Shown here piece by piece: positions 31,911-42,790 of a DNA stretch of 64,000 bases. Origin of the DNA: Siphonodentalium dalli (Eukaryota; Mollusca; Scaphopoda; Gadilida; Siphonodentaliidae); contig CP136062.1 of NCBI GenBank assembly GCA_032622095.1, forward strand, positions 202,083,959 through 202,147,958, read 5' to 3'. Within the stretch, counting starts at the first letter, position 1. Each line of letters opens with the position of its first letter. The position numbers were made by a program, and so were the translations under genes. Under the pieces are notes generated by a model. That model ran no database searches. It was not told the origin of the DNA and saw nothing but the letters and a program-made list of their open reading frames with translations.

Positions 31911-33934
31911 ATTTATGCAAGTGTGTATCATGCGATACGCTGTTCTGTATCATTACAGTGAGTTAATTTGCAGTGTGAAATGGTATTCATCCATCCCGTT
32001 GAGGGACGTTTTGTGGTTCTATATACATATATTTCAATATATTTACTAAAGTTATATATAAAGCTTCCAAGCATGACATGTTTGGAATATTGAAGACAAA
32101 GTCAACTTTTGATGTTTAATTAATGATGTATTCAGGACTCCAGAACAACTATTTTGCTTCTTATTGGGAGTCTAGTCATTAAAATAACACGTATGTTCTT
32201 TGAAACTAGAAGTTCCACACGAAAGACCATAATTGTTGTCGTGGTATATTGACATTTCTATCCATATATTTCATATAATTTTAGGTTTTCCATCATTGTC
32301 AATAGAAAATGGTCAGAATTGTATTTAATTCGAATGTTGATCGTTGTTGTAATTGGAACCATGATATATCTTTAAACAATTTATGAAAAAAGTCACATTA
32401 AGCCACATTATGATTTTGTTACCCCAAATCTCCAACAACATAGCTTCTTACTCACATGTAATCGGAACAAAACTCGACACCACCCCAGTAATAGATAATC
32501 CTATAGGATTAAGTATTACTGGGTGGGTCAATTTTTGTTCTGGGGAACTGCGTTCTAATGACCGTGACATTTGGAACTTATTTGCTCATATTCTAGAACG
32601 TTTTGGATTTCTCCCAATTTGATCACTGGTTCAGGTGTGGGGTGTTTCGAGAATGTATTCGGGGCAGGGGACCGAAAATGAGATCAAATTGGCCGAAATC
32701 GGAACCATTCTCGAAAATGGTCCATATACTTACACCCCTCGTTGTGACCCCTCCCAAAACCGGGCTGAGGGTCTCAGAGTGGTGGTGTTTCTACGTGGTG
32801 GTTGGTTGAGCTATTTATATTTACAAGGACACCAAGACATCCTTCACATAGGTCGCAGCACATTTATTTTACATTTATGAAACCATTGTTGGCATGCCAT
32901 TACTAACCAGTTATGGCGTGTGAAGTCATACTATCTAGACTAAGATTGACTTTGAACAATAGTCAATGAGAGGCATGTAATCATTAATGCTGACAACACA
33001 TGCGAATTGCAATTGCACGACAACGCTGCAATCCTGCATTCTGGACATTTCTTACATTATGTGTATAGCAATATTGAAACATACAGTCGTTTTAAATTTA
33101 AGAAAATTTATCAGACCAAGTTGCAGACGATCTGCGGAATTTCATAAATAATCATGATTTCTGAGAACGTACTTTATACCCAGAATTTATAGATATTATA
33201 TTTTAGAAGCGTAGTATACTCACCAATTATTTAGAGGGATTTCATCTTCCTAGTTTATCCTGGGTTTTAGCAATGATGAATGCTCTGTGTAAAATGTCGA
33301 CATATTATGTAAACAAATGAAGTTTCCCTGCATAATATCCGGTGTCGGATATACACGGTGATATTATCACCGCAGTGAATTGGTGTAGCCGCAGTGTCAC
33401 TTCGAGTTGAAGAGGTCAGTTAGAGGTCTATTGCCGTGTTGACTTTATCGGTAGTTACGTGAATGGCAATACGAGCACGATATTGACTGGCAGGCACACT
33501 CGATACAAAACAGTCCAATATAGGATTATTTCCATACGAAAAAGCCCATATTGTTGGCATTATTTAATCTACCTTTTTTCATCAACACGTACCAGATTCA
33601 GATTATATAGGCCCCCCCCAAATAAGAATCCTACACCACACCTCACGGAATGCACACAACGGCAAACAACGTGTCATAATAGGTGATTCTTACCCCTAGC
33701 AGTGGGGTGGTTGGCCTATTCTACCCTGGGTACCTCCAATCAAAATGGTTAAGACGATATTACATTATGATATATGATGTTCTTCTCAGTCTAGTTTGAG
33801 CAGGGACTGACATATTGCCGGGATCACCCGAGAATATTACTCATTAAAATTAATTGCAATTGACATATCGAGGTTTTTTTTAATTTAACAACCCCTTCGT
33901 GACAACAAATATGCTGTATTAGTGCATTATATAA
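31911..33934. other. Stretch without a recognised gene; small palindrome and LINE leader scrap
   Basis: A 45-bp interrupted palindrome lies at 32483-32527. At 33630-33725 there is a fragment (CACACCTCACGGAATGC, then GCAGTGGGGTGGTTGGCCTA) that resembles 47990-48095 next to the ORF1-only LINE, so it is probably an isolated 5' leader piece. Nothing else was recognised. Confidence 0.45.
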
Positions 33935-34985
33935 TGATTGGTTGATTGAGGATTTAACGTCGTTTTAGCCGCGAGGCCATATCACGACCAAGAACAGAAT
34001 CAGGTATCAATTAAGTTGGTAGCGAAGCAACTGAGTAGATAAATCAGACAGAGGATTAGATTAGAACAATGCAATGATGATCTATCTACAAATACAAGTA
34101 CCCACGAGGAGTGTGTCCACTTGGAGTCAGGAATATAAATTAAAGAACTGAGCAGTTTGCAATCATACTGTAAAAGAAGTACAAGAATTGATAATAAATA
34201 GCAAATAAATAACACGAAATTACCATGGAGCCATTTCCAAATATGAAAAGTAGCTTTTAAAATCAGATTTTGCAGTGATAAGGTATTTATAATATTTGAT
34301 GAATCCCGCATGTACATTTACCTATGCGTCAAGCTGATGGTCGGGTCGGTGAGACAGAATGTCACTCTTTACCCAACCGACAGTCTCGATCCACAAATAA
34401 TGTTTCTTATCTTTGAGAGTTAACCCTTTCTCGTCAATCATGTTGTAAAATTTTGAAAGCTCAGAGATATACCTCTCTTTATGAGAGTCGAAACGTTTGA
34501 GTGACTTTGGCGATCTGTGTTTCGAAACAACAGGCGATTTGTTTTTGGAACAATAGGACCAACGTGCATAGATTTGACTAATATCTAATATCTCAACGGC
34601 AGAAGCTGTATCCATAAACTGCGTTTCAGGTTCTGATACAGAAATTAGATAAGTCGCCTCAACTTGTGTTGCGAGTGATATGCATGTACTGACGAGTTTG
34701 GTTTTGACTCTGTGTCAACACACTTTTTTGTAGACACGATTGCTGAATATGTGACATGTGGAATGGATGGTTGAGCACCAGCTATTTTCTTAACACTATA
34801 TAATGAGAGATGCTTCTCAGCTTTACACCGTTGAATCTTGAATTCTTAGTCCCAAATGGGACTTAAGCGATCGATTGCAGCATGTGAACCATGTCCGTTT
34901 GAAAAAAATTCGCACAATCCTTATGATCATCACCAGAATAAAAATAAAATATCGTGCACATATGGTTTCTTTGGCCATACAATTG
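33935..34985 (-). mobile_element. ORF1-only LINE copy 1, degenerate
   Basis: The minus strand ends with a 3' tail, GACGTTAAATCCTCAATCAA, typical of mollusc-style LINEs. Just before the tail is the end of an ORF1 protein (34615-34322) with SHRPDHQLDA at its C-terminus. Further upstream (34820-34985) are traces of the zinc-knuckle region, shared with the copies at 45266-48160 and 60782-62460. No reverse transcriptase sequence lies between ORF1 and the tail. Confidence 0.65.
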
Positions 34986-35307
34986 TTTGCATATATTTCA
35001 ATGTATTACGAAGATGTATTATTATAAGACTGCATTCGCATATGGCTGGACGGAATTGATATCTCAAAAAGCTCAGCTCGGATTTTTTAGGACTGTTGAT
35101 ATGTTGATCATAAACATGTTCTTATTAATCCCTGAAAAAAAACAGTGGTCCCCGATTTTTTCACTAGTAACCTAATATGCCTGGACCATCTTTTAGACAG
35201 ATCCAACTTATAGTTTCATTGCTCGAGTTCGTTGTTTATTGCAGTAAAGTCTGCTGCATCGTAGTTCCAGGCTCTCCATTTGATGACACGACTCGATTTC
35301 ACTTTAA
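34986..35307. other. Short stretch without a recognised gene
   Basis: AT-rich sequence between a LINE fragment and a MITE. Nothing was recognised. Confidence 0.4.
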
Positions 35308-36119
35308 CCCTTTACCCAACAAACTGGCCAAAAACGGCCAAATAAAGCTGCAACAGCCTAAATTATCTTGGGTCTGTCTCAATAAAACCATACAAATATG
35401 GATATCATTGGAACCGGCTCATTGACCACATTGTGATGGTTACAGTTATGCCCTGTGCCAATGCATTCTCTTATATATGCGAATCGACCATAGGTCGCCT
35501 CGCATATATAAGAGGATGCATTGGCCTAAAAAAAAAAAAATCTTACATTCTTTAAAGGCACGTGCTGCCTTAATTGTCGAAAATATTCATATTTGTTCCA
35601 AACACCGTAAACAGAAAAACATTAAAACGTATACAATTTCGTTCATATATACCATGACCATCGCGTAAACAGCATGTTATCATAAAGACCTACTATAGTT
35701 TACCTAAGCTAGAGCCTGATTGTGTTACAGAAGACAGCACAATGCTACTGGCTAATCACACACAAATGACATAAACGCTCTTTATTAGTTCCATATCAGG
35801 AATTCACCAACAAAGAGCGCTCTTTATGTTTACCATCATAATATAAACAAACACCAGAAAAGTAACTTTTTATGCTTTTGTTTACATAACAATGGTCAAA
35901 TATATGACAATAACATACTGTTTATGCGATATTTCTTATTTGTATACGGACAAAGTCTGTCTACATTTTGATGTTCTTTCTGTTTGTGGCGGTTTTTGAC
36001 GGGTGGAAATATTTTCACAGGATACCCACCGCCAAGGCCAACCGTACCTTTAACAATTTTATAATTTTTAATGTGTTAAGCCAATGCATTGGCACAGGGC
36101 CGTTCTGTTGGGTAAAGGG
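35308..36119. mobile_element. TTAA-target MITE, copy b, hosting a nested MITE
   Basis: The ends are CCCTTTACCCAACAAAC and GTTGGGTAAAGGG, with perfect TTAA duplications at 35304-35307 and 36120-36123. The left hairpin (35457-35525) is present. The right hairpin is reduced to GCCAATGCATTGGC (36080-36093), which is the two arm tips joined together. A 494-bp foreign insert occupies 35556-36049. Confidence 0.85.
35556..36049. mobile_element. Second TTAA-target MITE family, copy 1 (nested)
   Basis: It starts AGGCACGTGCTGCCTTA and ends TAAGGCCAACCGTACCT-like (AAGGCCAACCGTACCT), an imperfect inverted repeat. TTAA flanks both sides (35552-35555 and 36050-36053). Sister MITEs keep the unoccupied site as CATTCTTTAACAATTTT, which fixes the boundaries. 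A second copy of identical length is at 59756-60249. The interior has two ACGCTCTTTAT-type motifs and no transposase. Confidence 0.85.
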
Positions 36120-36184
36120 TTAATTTAAACTAAATTTTACTAATATGGGACAGTGAAAGCGAGTCAAGTCAGCAAAAAATAAAG

Positions 36185-36690
36185 AGATATAAAACTTCTC
36201 ATGATTCGACAAGATGTGGTTTATTTGTTGTAAATAAGTCAAGGAGAGAGGTCTCGGTAAAATATTTTGGGTATTTGATGTGTGTTAATCCAAGTTTATG
36301 TCGAATATATCTTGCCTGTGTTGTCTCTTTTTCTAAAACATTGGAGTTAAAATCTCCAGTGACCACCACGTGTGATAGGTTTTTGTCGTCCGTTGACATA
36401 TCGATCGATGAACAGATTTTTCTTTTCCCATAACGCAATTGGAGAATCGAGTCTAATAAGTGCCAAACAAATCGTTCTGGAGGTGTTACTATCTCAATCC
36501 ATACACATTATATACCGGTTATTTCTAAGTCCATGCGTCTGTTAAAATAGTGAGTTAGATACATATACAGCGATATCACCCCCATGACCTGTACGGTTAA
36601 ATCTCCCGGGTGCGTAGCAACCAGGAATAATAATTTCGGAGTCTTGTCCAGGCACATTAGTGATAAAGTTGTACCGATTTTAGTGGCCGA
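36185..36690 (-). pseudogene. Decayed LINE endonuclease fragment
   Basis: Minus-strand pieces read PGQDSEIIIPGCYAPGR and GHGGDIAVYVSNSLF, then after a break VVVTGDFNSNVL and SLLDLFTTNKPHLV. These are the ordered blocks of a LINE endonuclease domain, including its GDFN motif. At least one stop and a frame change separate the two halves, so it is a dead fragment. Confidence 0.7.
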
Positions 36691-37661
36691 CAGGAATGGA
36701 ACGGATTTGAATGGACGTCGTATGCTTGGTTCAAGATATAATTACGATTTTCTGTTATAGCCCTCAGTAAATTGGCTCTAGATTCATGAATTGTGATCAA
36801 AACACTAAATTTTCTAAAAAACATTATAGCCATATTTTTGCCTATATCTAGATATCTTTCTTACTTGCAGTTTTGCTCCAACTGGTGAATGTAAAGTCGT
36901 TTCCCAATCAAAGTAAAAGTATGTATGCACATAGGGCATAGCACCTATCGATACGACTCCCGTGTTCAATCGCATATAATCTAAGTAGAATCAAGACTGC
37001 CATTTTTCAGGTATAAATGCTTTCAACAATAGTATTTTTGTCATAATTCCAAGACGATTAGACATAAATATTCCTCTCACACGTAGCCTTAAGTGCTCTT
37101 GAATAGTACAGACCAATTCTTGCCATTATGAATCATAATCTCAGTCATTGTTATATGAAAGTATGAGATAAGGTGGAACCCGATAGTATGGAGCAAATAG
37201 GACAAGCATTCGTATGTATACCACAAGTAGTGGTCGCAGGAGGTGGGCACGTTACAAGCGATGCGAACAGCCCTATGCATATCACGCAGGTATCTGTAGA
37301 ACACACCATTCGGCAAAGAGATGACATTAATGTGCACAATTGTAACAAAAATATCATGTAAACTATAACCGGTTTACGGTATTCTCTCTTGTTGTTTTTT
37401 TTTACAAGAATAAATCGATTGTCGAGTATTATTAAAGTTAATGGGTTAATATCCAATTTCCTAAGTGCATGTATGTTATTCTGTTATCAAATATCGGTAG
37501 CTGTTATACAAACCCAAATATTTGGTTCACGAGTGTTTATGGGGAAAAAATGCGGTACGAAATAGGTTTGCGTTCAAAACTTCATTATATAAATTAAAGA
37601 ATGCATTATGTCAGTCTTATGGTCACCTGATATACAGCAATGTATTGCCAAAAAGAATGGT
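36691..37661. other. Stretch without a recognised gene
   Basis: AT-rich sequence leading into the minisatellite. No frame with family similarity was found. Confidence 0.4.
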
Positions 37662-38424
37662 GCGTATACGTGTATCTATCATGGTATCTATCATGGTATA
37701 CGTGTATCTATCATGGTATCTATCATGGTATACGTGTATCTATCATGGTATCTATCATGGTATACGTGTATCTATCATGGTATCTATCATGGTATACGTG
37801 TATCTATCATGGTATCTATCATGGTATACGTGTATCTATCATGGTATCTATCATGGTATACGGGTATCTATCATGGTATCTATCATGGTATCTATCATGG
37901 TATCTATCATGGTATCTATCATGGTATCTATCATGGTATCTATCATGGTATCTATCATGGTATCTATCATGGTATCTATCATGGTATCTATCATGGTATA
38001 CGTGTATCTATCATGGTATACGTGTATCTATCATGGTATACGTGTATCTATCATGGTATACGTGTATCTATCATGGTATACGTGTATATATCATGGTATA
38101 CGTGTATCTATCATGGTATACGTGTATCTATCATGGTATACGTGTATCTATCATGGTATACGTGTATCTATGGTGCGTATACGTGTATCTATCATGGTAT
38201 ACGTGTATCTATCATGGTATACGTGTATCTATGGTGCGTATACGTGTATCTATCATGGTATACGTGTATCTATGGTGCGTATACGTGTATCTATCATGGA
38301 TTACGTGTATCTATCATGGTATCTATCATGGTATACGTGTATCTATCATGGTATCTATCATGGTATACGTGTATCTATCATGGTATCTATCATGGTATAT
38401 ATCATGGTATACGTGTATCTATCA
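37662..38424 (+). repeat. Compound minisatellite of 12-bp and 20-bp units
   Basis: The units are TATCTATCATGG (12 bp) and TATACGTGTATCTATCATGG (20 bp), roughly 45-50 in total. The array has zones: alternating 20+12 at the start, a pure 12-mer run at about 37866-37998, a 20-mer run at about 37999-38165, variants with TATGGTGCG at about 38165-38295, and 20+12 alternation again at the end. All three forward frames are open for 290-308 codons through the array and its flanks. That follows from a stop-free unit, so I do not call a gene. Confidence 0.97.
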
Positions 38425-38786
38425 AGCTGCTCGTTCTCTATATTGTAACATGTTTGATATCAAAATTTGCAAAAGAAAACAAGAATTAAATAAATCACGT
38501 AAATTTTAAGATGTCAAGAAGATAAATATACATGTGCATGTGCCAATTGAATAATTTATTTTTAAGTTTTCGAGTATGCCAATTAGATAAAAGTCAAACT
38601 GTGTGAGGAAAAAACTGACCTTTTTCAGTAGTCTCCAACTTCTCTATATGATGAATGAAATTCAAGAATAAATTATAATTAACGCAGGTCTGTGTGCAGC
38701 AAGTTGCGCATATCGTATACGCAATATTTGTGTGATCTTAGTAGAGTTATCTCGCACTGATTTATAGATCACAAATGGCCGGCCTA

Positions 38787-39261
38787 ATTGTTTTTATTTA
38801 TTTTTTATTGGCAAGCAGCCATGCATTTCCAAAAATAAGAGCTCATAAATGTTTCAAGCTCATTGTGTGAAGAATGGTGCGTACTCAAGTCATAAGCTGA
38901 TTAATCAAGTATTGTAACATATTTGATATGAAAATTAGACAATAATTAACTGAAGGATGTTCTTATGGAAGTTCCGAGATGGCACATATACATCATTACA
39001 CACATACATACCCATATACATACATAATTAAACACACACAAACATATTTATCGATATATATGCATACATACACATATACAGATATACATACACACAAGTA
39101 TTTTACAAGTACGGCTTTCAGTTAACCTTCGAATTGTAAGAGGCACTCACCGTATTCGGATGCTTATCAAAATCGCTAACTATGTATGAAAGAATAAAGC
39201 CAAAAACTAAGATGTATAGCGGACACAGTTCTGTGCTCAGAGAGATGATAAAGTAATTAAT
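38787..39261. repeat. Source copy of a 475-bp duplicated segment
   Basis: The segment is repeated at 41225-41691 with about two base changes and an 8-bp deletion inside a CA/TA-rich stretch. It contains most of the exon-like block at 39169-39275, so duplication of a unique region is more likely than a high-copy repeat. Whether it is repetitive elsewhere cannot be judged here. Confidence 0.9.
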
Positions 39262-39275
39262 AGCGCCTAGAATGG
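39165..39275 (-). other. Possible coding exon of a membrane protein
   Basis: On the minus strand a CATTCTAG acceptor-like site precedes AINYFIISLSTELCPLYI. The segment LVFGFILSYIVSDFDKHPN follows, then a strong donor, GTGAGTGCC. The peptide is strongly hydrophobic, like one membrane helix. I cannot assign a family; a C-terminal helix of another solute symporter is one possibility. The polypyrimidine tract is weak. The duplicated copy at 41225-41691 has lost the acceptor. Confidence 0.3.
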
Positions 39276-39769
39276 TTGTTGTTTTTGTAGCCATTAATAA
39301 CATGCCGACACGTGTCTGCTTTGGTGAATAGATGGCAGTAATTAGTGCTTTGATTGTCTCGCGTATTCACTCGGTGATTTGTAATCACTCAGTGACTATT
39401 CATCAGTGTCAGTCGCGAACTTGTTTGCACTCTAAAATGTCACAAAGTGAATAGAAAGAACATTACCTCTCTGGTCATACATATATAAGAAGCGCCCAAA
39501 TTACTATAAACACTGGGCTGAATAATGTTAACTCTATTTAGGCGCTTTTGTTTTGTTTTTGTTTGTTGTGTTACTTTCGATATAAATATCCCGAGTATCT
39601 GTCATCTCCACATATCTCTGGCAGAGGGTGGAGCGAACAGGTCGTGATTGCTTCGACCTTATTAGTTCCTCTTTGTCAGAGCGTTGAGCACGGGTGAGTC
39701 GTGTGGCCGCGTCCTCGGATGTAGCTGCCCTCGTGCCTAACGCCGGTGAGACGGTTTTGGATTAGGCTT

Positions 39770-40290
39770 ATGGATTTAATCCCAGAAGCCGTGTTGGCCG
39801 CAGTGGACATTGCTAACTGGAGACTCCAGTCTAGCAGGGGCTACCTGACTCTTTACCTGGAGTTCCGGACTGAAGATGCTGTCTTCCAGAGATCGCAGGC
39901 CCGGGACACCAACTCCAAGACTGCCTCCTGTCATTTGAGTGGGAAGAAGAATGGGCCGCCCAAGAAAAAGACGCCAGCGAGAAGGGACGCCGCCAGACGT
40001 GCCAAATGGAAACAGAAGAGGGGGTGACTGTTGATCTGCCAGTCACCCCTCCCCTTGTGGTTCAGCCGACGTCCAAGGTCACAGCCGGCAGGCCGGAGTT
40101 GTCTGAGAGACGCCCAGACGACCCGACCTGCATGGAGACAGGCGACATCGCACCAGCTAGCAGGGACTCCGTTGATCTGCCGGAGGTCCCAACTGTCGTC
40201 GTCGAGGCGAGCGGAAGAAGGGAGCATGAAACCACCCCTGCCGCCTGCTTCGATGTGGAACTGGATATTTTATTGTATACCTCCTTGTAG
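39770..40290 (+). pseudogene. Copy A ORF, 5' part, frameshifted
   Basis: The N-terminal block (IANWRLQSSRGYLTLYLEFR, then a Lys/Arg-rich RRDAARRAKWK) ends at a stop at 40027. The next block (GVTVDLPVTPP, then ELSERRPDDPTCMETGD) continues in another frame. It is homologous to the open frame of copy C; no known family was recognised. Confidence 0.7.
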
Positions 40291-41053
40291 GAGAAGAATA
40301 TATACATACATGGAAATATATATTATACAGCAAATGGAGATAATTAAGAAAACAGAACCGTTGCGTGGCTGATCGTATGCGTCATATCTTGAAGAGACCC
40401 GTCCATGTGAATGCGATTTTGTTTTATGCGCAAACAATAATTTATTTACACAAAGTAATTGTTACTGGATCAGATGACACATCCCATAAATGAAGTTAGC
40501 CATGTCGAGAATTATAGTTTCTATGTTGTTGTCAAGTTCGGCGGGTGAGTTAATTGGCTCACCACCCAGAAGCAGGGCTAACAGAGACATATCATCTCTA
40601 GAATCTATGTACTGAAAGGTCGAGAGACCAAACTCATCAAGAATGTGTTCCCAAAACGAATTCCGAAGGGCAAGTGAATTGGCTGCTGTACAGTAACGAA
40701 TGGCGTGTAATATGTCATGCTGTATCCCGTTACCACAAGCGCGACACGTGCGATCATTAGAAAATGTAGTTCTGTTGAGCAGTAGAGCGAGATTTTTCAG
40801 AGCTTGAGACGCGCCAGGTGCCTTTTCAGCAATGTCCAAATACTCCAAAATGACAGTGGATCATTGTGCACAATGCGAAACAAATCAAGTGATGTATCTC
40901 GGTCCACTGTAGTTTTCCATTGTATAACATAGTGTGACTGTACTGTTGATTTGCAGAGGTGCTTCCATGCTGATTTAGAAGGAAATTCGCCAGTCGCAAC
41001 GAAAGTATCCAGATGCGCGTGCAGATTGTATTGCCGAAGTAACTGTGTAATGT
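40268..41053 (-). pseudogene. 5'-truncated LINE insert: C-terminal part of ORF2
   Basis: Minus-strand frames give a C-terminal LINE region. One frame has SDITQLLRQYNLHAHLDTF (from about 41058); after a frame change the other has CRACGNGIQHDILHAIRYC, FWEHILDEFGLSTFQYID and LLALLLGGEP. The Cys/His block followed by a helical tail is usual for the end of ORF2 in LINEs of the type seen at 18355. A 3' untranslated part follows to about 40268. It sits inside copy A of the retroposon and therefore inserted later. Confidence 0.7.
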
Positions 41054-41224
41054 CGGACACAACAACAACAACAACATCAGCGCAGGCTCCACTAAGTCTG
41101 TAGAAGAAATCCTCCTTGATACTGAGAGAGAACGCTCTTTATCCAAACAAGCGAGGGACAAAACAGAAAAATTACTCTAACTTCTTGAAGAACAAGAACA
41201 GAAATCCCTTCCATCTCCAGAATC

Positions 41225-41691
41225 ATTGTTTTTATTTATTTTTTATTGGCAAGCAGCCATGCATTTCCAAAAATAAGAGCTCATAAATGTTTCCAGCTCA
41301 TTGTGTGAAGAATGGTGCGTACTCAAGTCATAAGCTGATTAATCAAGAATTGTAACATATTTGATATGAAAATTAGACAATAATTAACTGAAGGATGTTC
41401 TTATGGAAGTTCCGAGATGGCACATATACATCATTACACACATACATACCCATATACATACATAATTAAACACACACAAACATATTTATCGATATATATG
41501 CATACATACAGATATACATACACACAAGTATTTTACAAGTACGGCTTTCAGTTAACCTTCGAATTGTAAGAGGCACTCACCGTATTCGGATGCTTATCAA
41601 AATCGCTAACTATGTATGAAAGAATAAAGCCAAAAACTAAGATGTATAGCGGACACAGTTCTGTGCTCAGAGAGATGATAAAGTAATTAAT
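41225..41691. repeat. Duplicated 467-bp segment flanked by a 24-bp direct repeat
   Basis: The segment is identical to 38787-39261 apart from an 8-bp deletion and about two substitutions. The host sequence AATCCCTTCCATCTCCAGAA(TCAT) occurs once at 41203-41226 and again at 41689-41712, bracketing the insert. The uninterrupted reading frame of the host retroposon resumes after the second copy. Confidence 0.92.
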
Positions 41692-41889
41692 CCCTTCCAT
41701 CTCCAGAATCATCGACAGAAAAAGCTCATCCAAAAAAGAAAAGAAATAATTACCATCACAAAATGCTCACTTTTTTTTTTAACACACAATAAAGGCAAAA
41801 ACATGAGGGATTAAGGAGAGGTGCCTCTCGGCCATTTCGACATTCCCGGGCTAGCCCCCCGAACCACTCACTCTACTATCTCTACATAT

Positions 41890-42395
41890 TTCAAGATGCC
41901 TAGTAAATGTAGTGTGTTCAGTTGTGGGCAGGCTAGCGATCCATTATTTAGTACCTCCAAAAAGACAATACAGTGCGTAATTTAGAACGCTCTTTATTGT
42001 CTACCGCTTTTGGGAGACGGAAGCATGGACGCTCTTTATATTTAATTGTCACAATACCACATACAAATCACCCATGACATATCGAAATAGAGCACGTTCA
42101 TAATTGAGAACGCTCTTTATTGTCTACACCGCGACGAAAACATTATTACAAGAAAACCATAGTCAGAAATGGTAACGCCACCAAGATCATATTTTTGCCA
42201 TAAATATAAATTATAATATAATTACACTATAAACTAGCTTTCAAATTTTATGTGGGAAATTTGCATACTTCCATATTTCAAGTTTTCCTGTTTCTCGTGT
42301 TATACATTACATTCTTCAAACTGTCTTCTTTATTACACAAGCTGATGGGCCCGACTTCGTCCGGGCTGTTTCCCATCTGATTTCCGGAGAAAAGC
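41890..42395. other. Stretch with repeated ACGCTCTTTAT motifs
   Basis: GAACGCTCTTTATTGTCTAC occurs at about 41987 and 42109, with GGACGCTCTTTATAT near 42029. No gene was recognised. Confidence 0.5.
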
Positions 42396-42790
42396 GCGAT
42401 TTGACCTTGAATTGATTATTTCGAAAGTCAAGGTCAGGTCAGGGTCATGATTTGACCCGCCCAAAACACCCCCACCCCGGAGAAAAGTACCCCTAGGTAT
42501 CAAATTTCGTCGAAATCCGTCCGTTTTACCCAACTTGACCTTTAATTAACAATTTTGAAGGTCAAGGTAAGGTCAGAGTCATGATTTGACCCGTCCCCCG
42601 ACAAAAGTATCCATAGGTATCAAATTTCGTCGAAATCCATCCGTTTTACCCGATTTGACCTTTGATTGACCACATTGAAGGTCAAGGTCCGTTTTACCCA
42701 AATTGACCTTGCATTGACATTTTTAAAGGTCAAGGTCAGGTCGGGGTCACGATTTGACCGGTCCAAAACACTTCCCGGACACAAATACCC
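42396..42790. repeat. Tandem repeat of about 120 bp rich in nuclear-receptor half-sites
   Basis: Three to four diverged units each hold TTGACCTT, then 12-20 bases, then AAGGTCAAGGTCAGGTCAGG or a variant, then TCATGATTTGACC and CAAATTTCGTCGAAAT. TCAAGGTCA and AGGTCA are the half-sites bound by orphan nuclear receptors. Whether they function here is unknown. Confidence 0.85.

Larger units (their letters stand above)
39616..41877 (+). mobile_element. Protein-coding retroposon family, copy A (interrupted twice)
   Basis: The copy starts CTCTGGCAGAGGGTGGAGCG and is flanked by near-identical 12-bp repeats, ATCTCCACATAT (39604-39615) and ATCTCTACATAT (41878-41889). Its ORF starts at the ATG at 39770 (MDLIPEAVLAAV) and is frameshifted near 40010. 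It is interrupted by a LINE fragment at about 40268-41053 and by the 467-bp duplicated segment at 41225-41691. The coding tail resumes after each, with SVEEILLDTERE and later SSTEKAHPKKKR. The 3' part, GGGCTAGCCCCCC, matches copy C. The copy is non-functional. Confidence 0.75.

Noticed and set aside
34000-34317. A hydrophobic 105-codon minus-strand protein
   Set aside because: It lies in the 3' untranslated part of an ORF1-only LINE copy, and the equivalent region is not open in the sister copies.
37522-38509. Three overlapping frames of 289-308 codons on the plus strand
   Set aside because: They are produced by a stop-free tandem repeat and its flanks. Having all three frames open is a property of the unit, not evidence for a protein.
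39165-39275. An additional exon of the choline-transporter-like gene
   Set aside because: It lies upstream of the gene's start codon on the same strand and does not match CHT1. At most it belongs to another gene.
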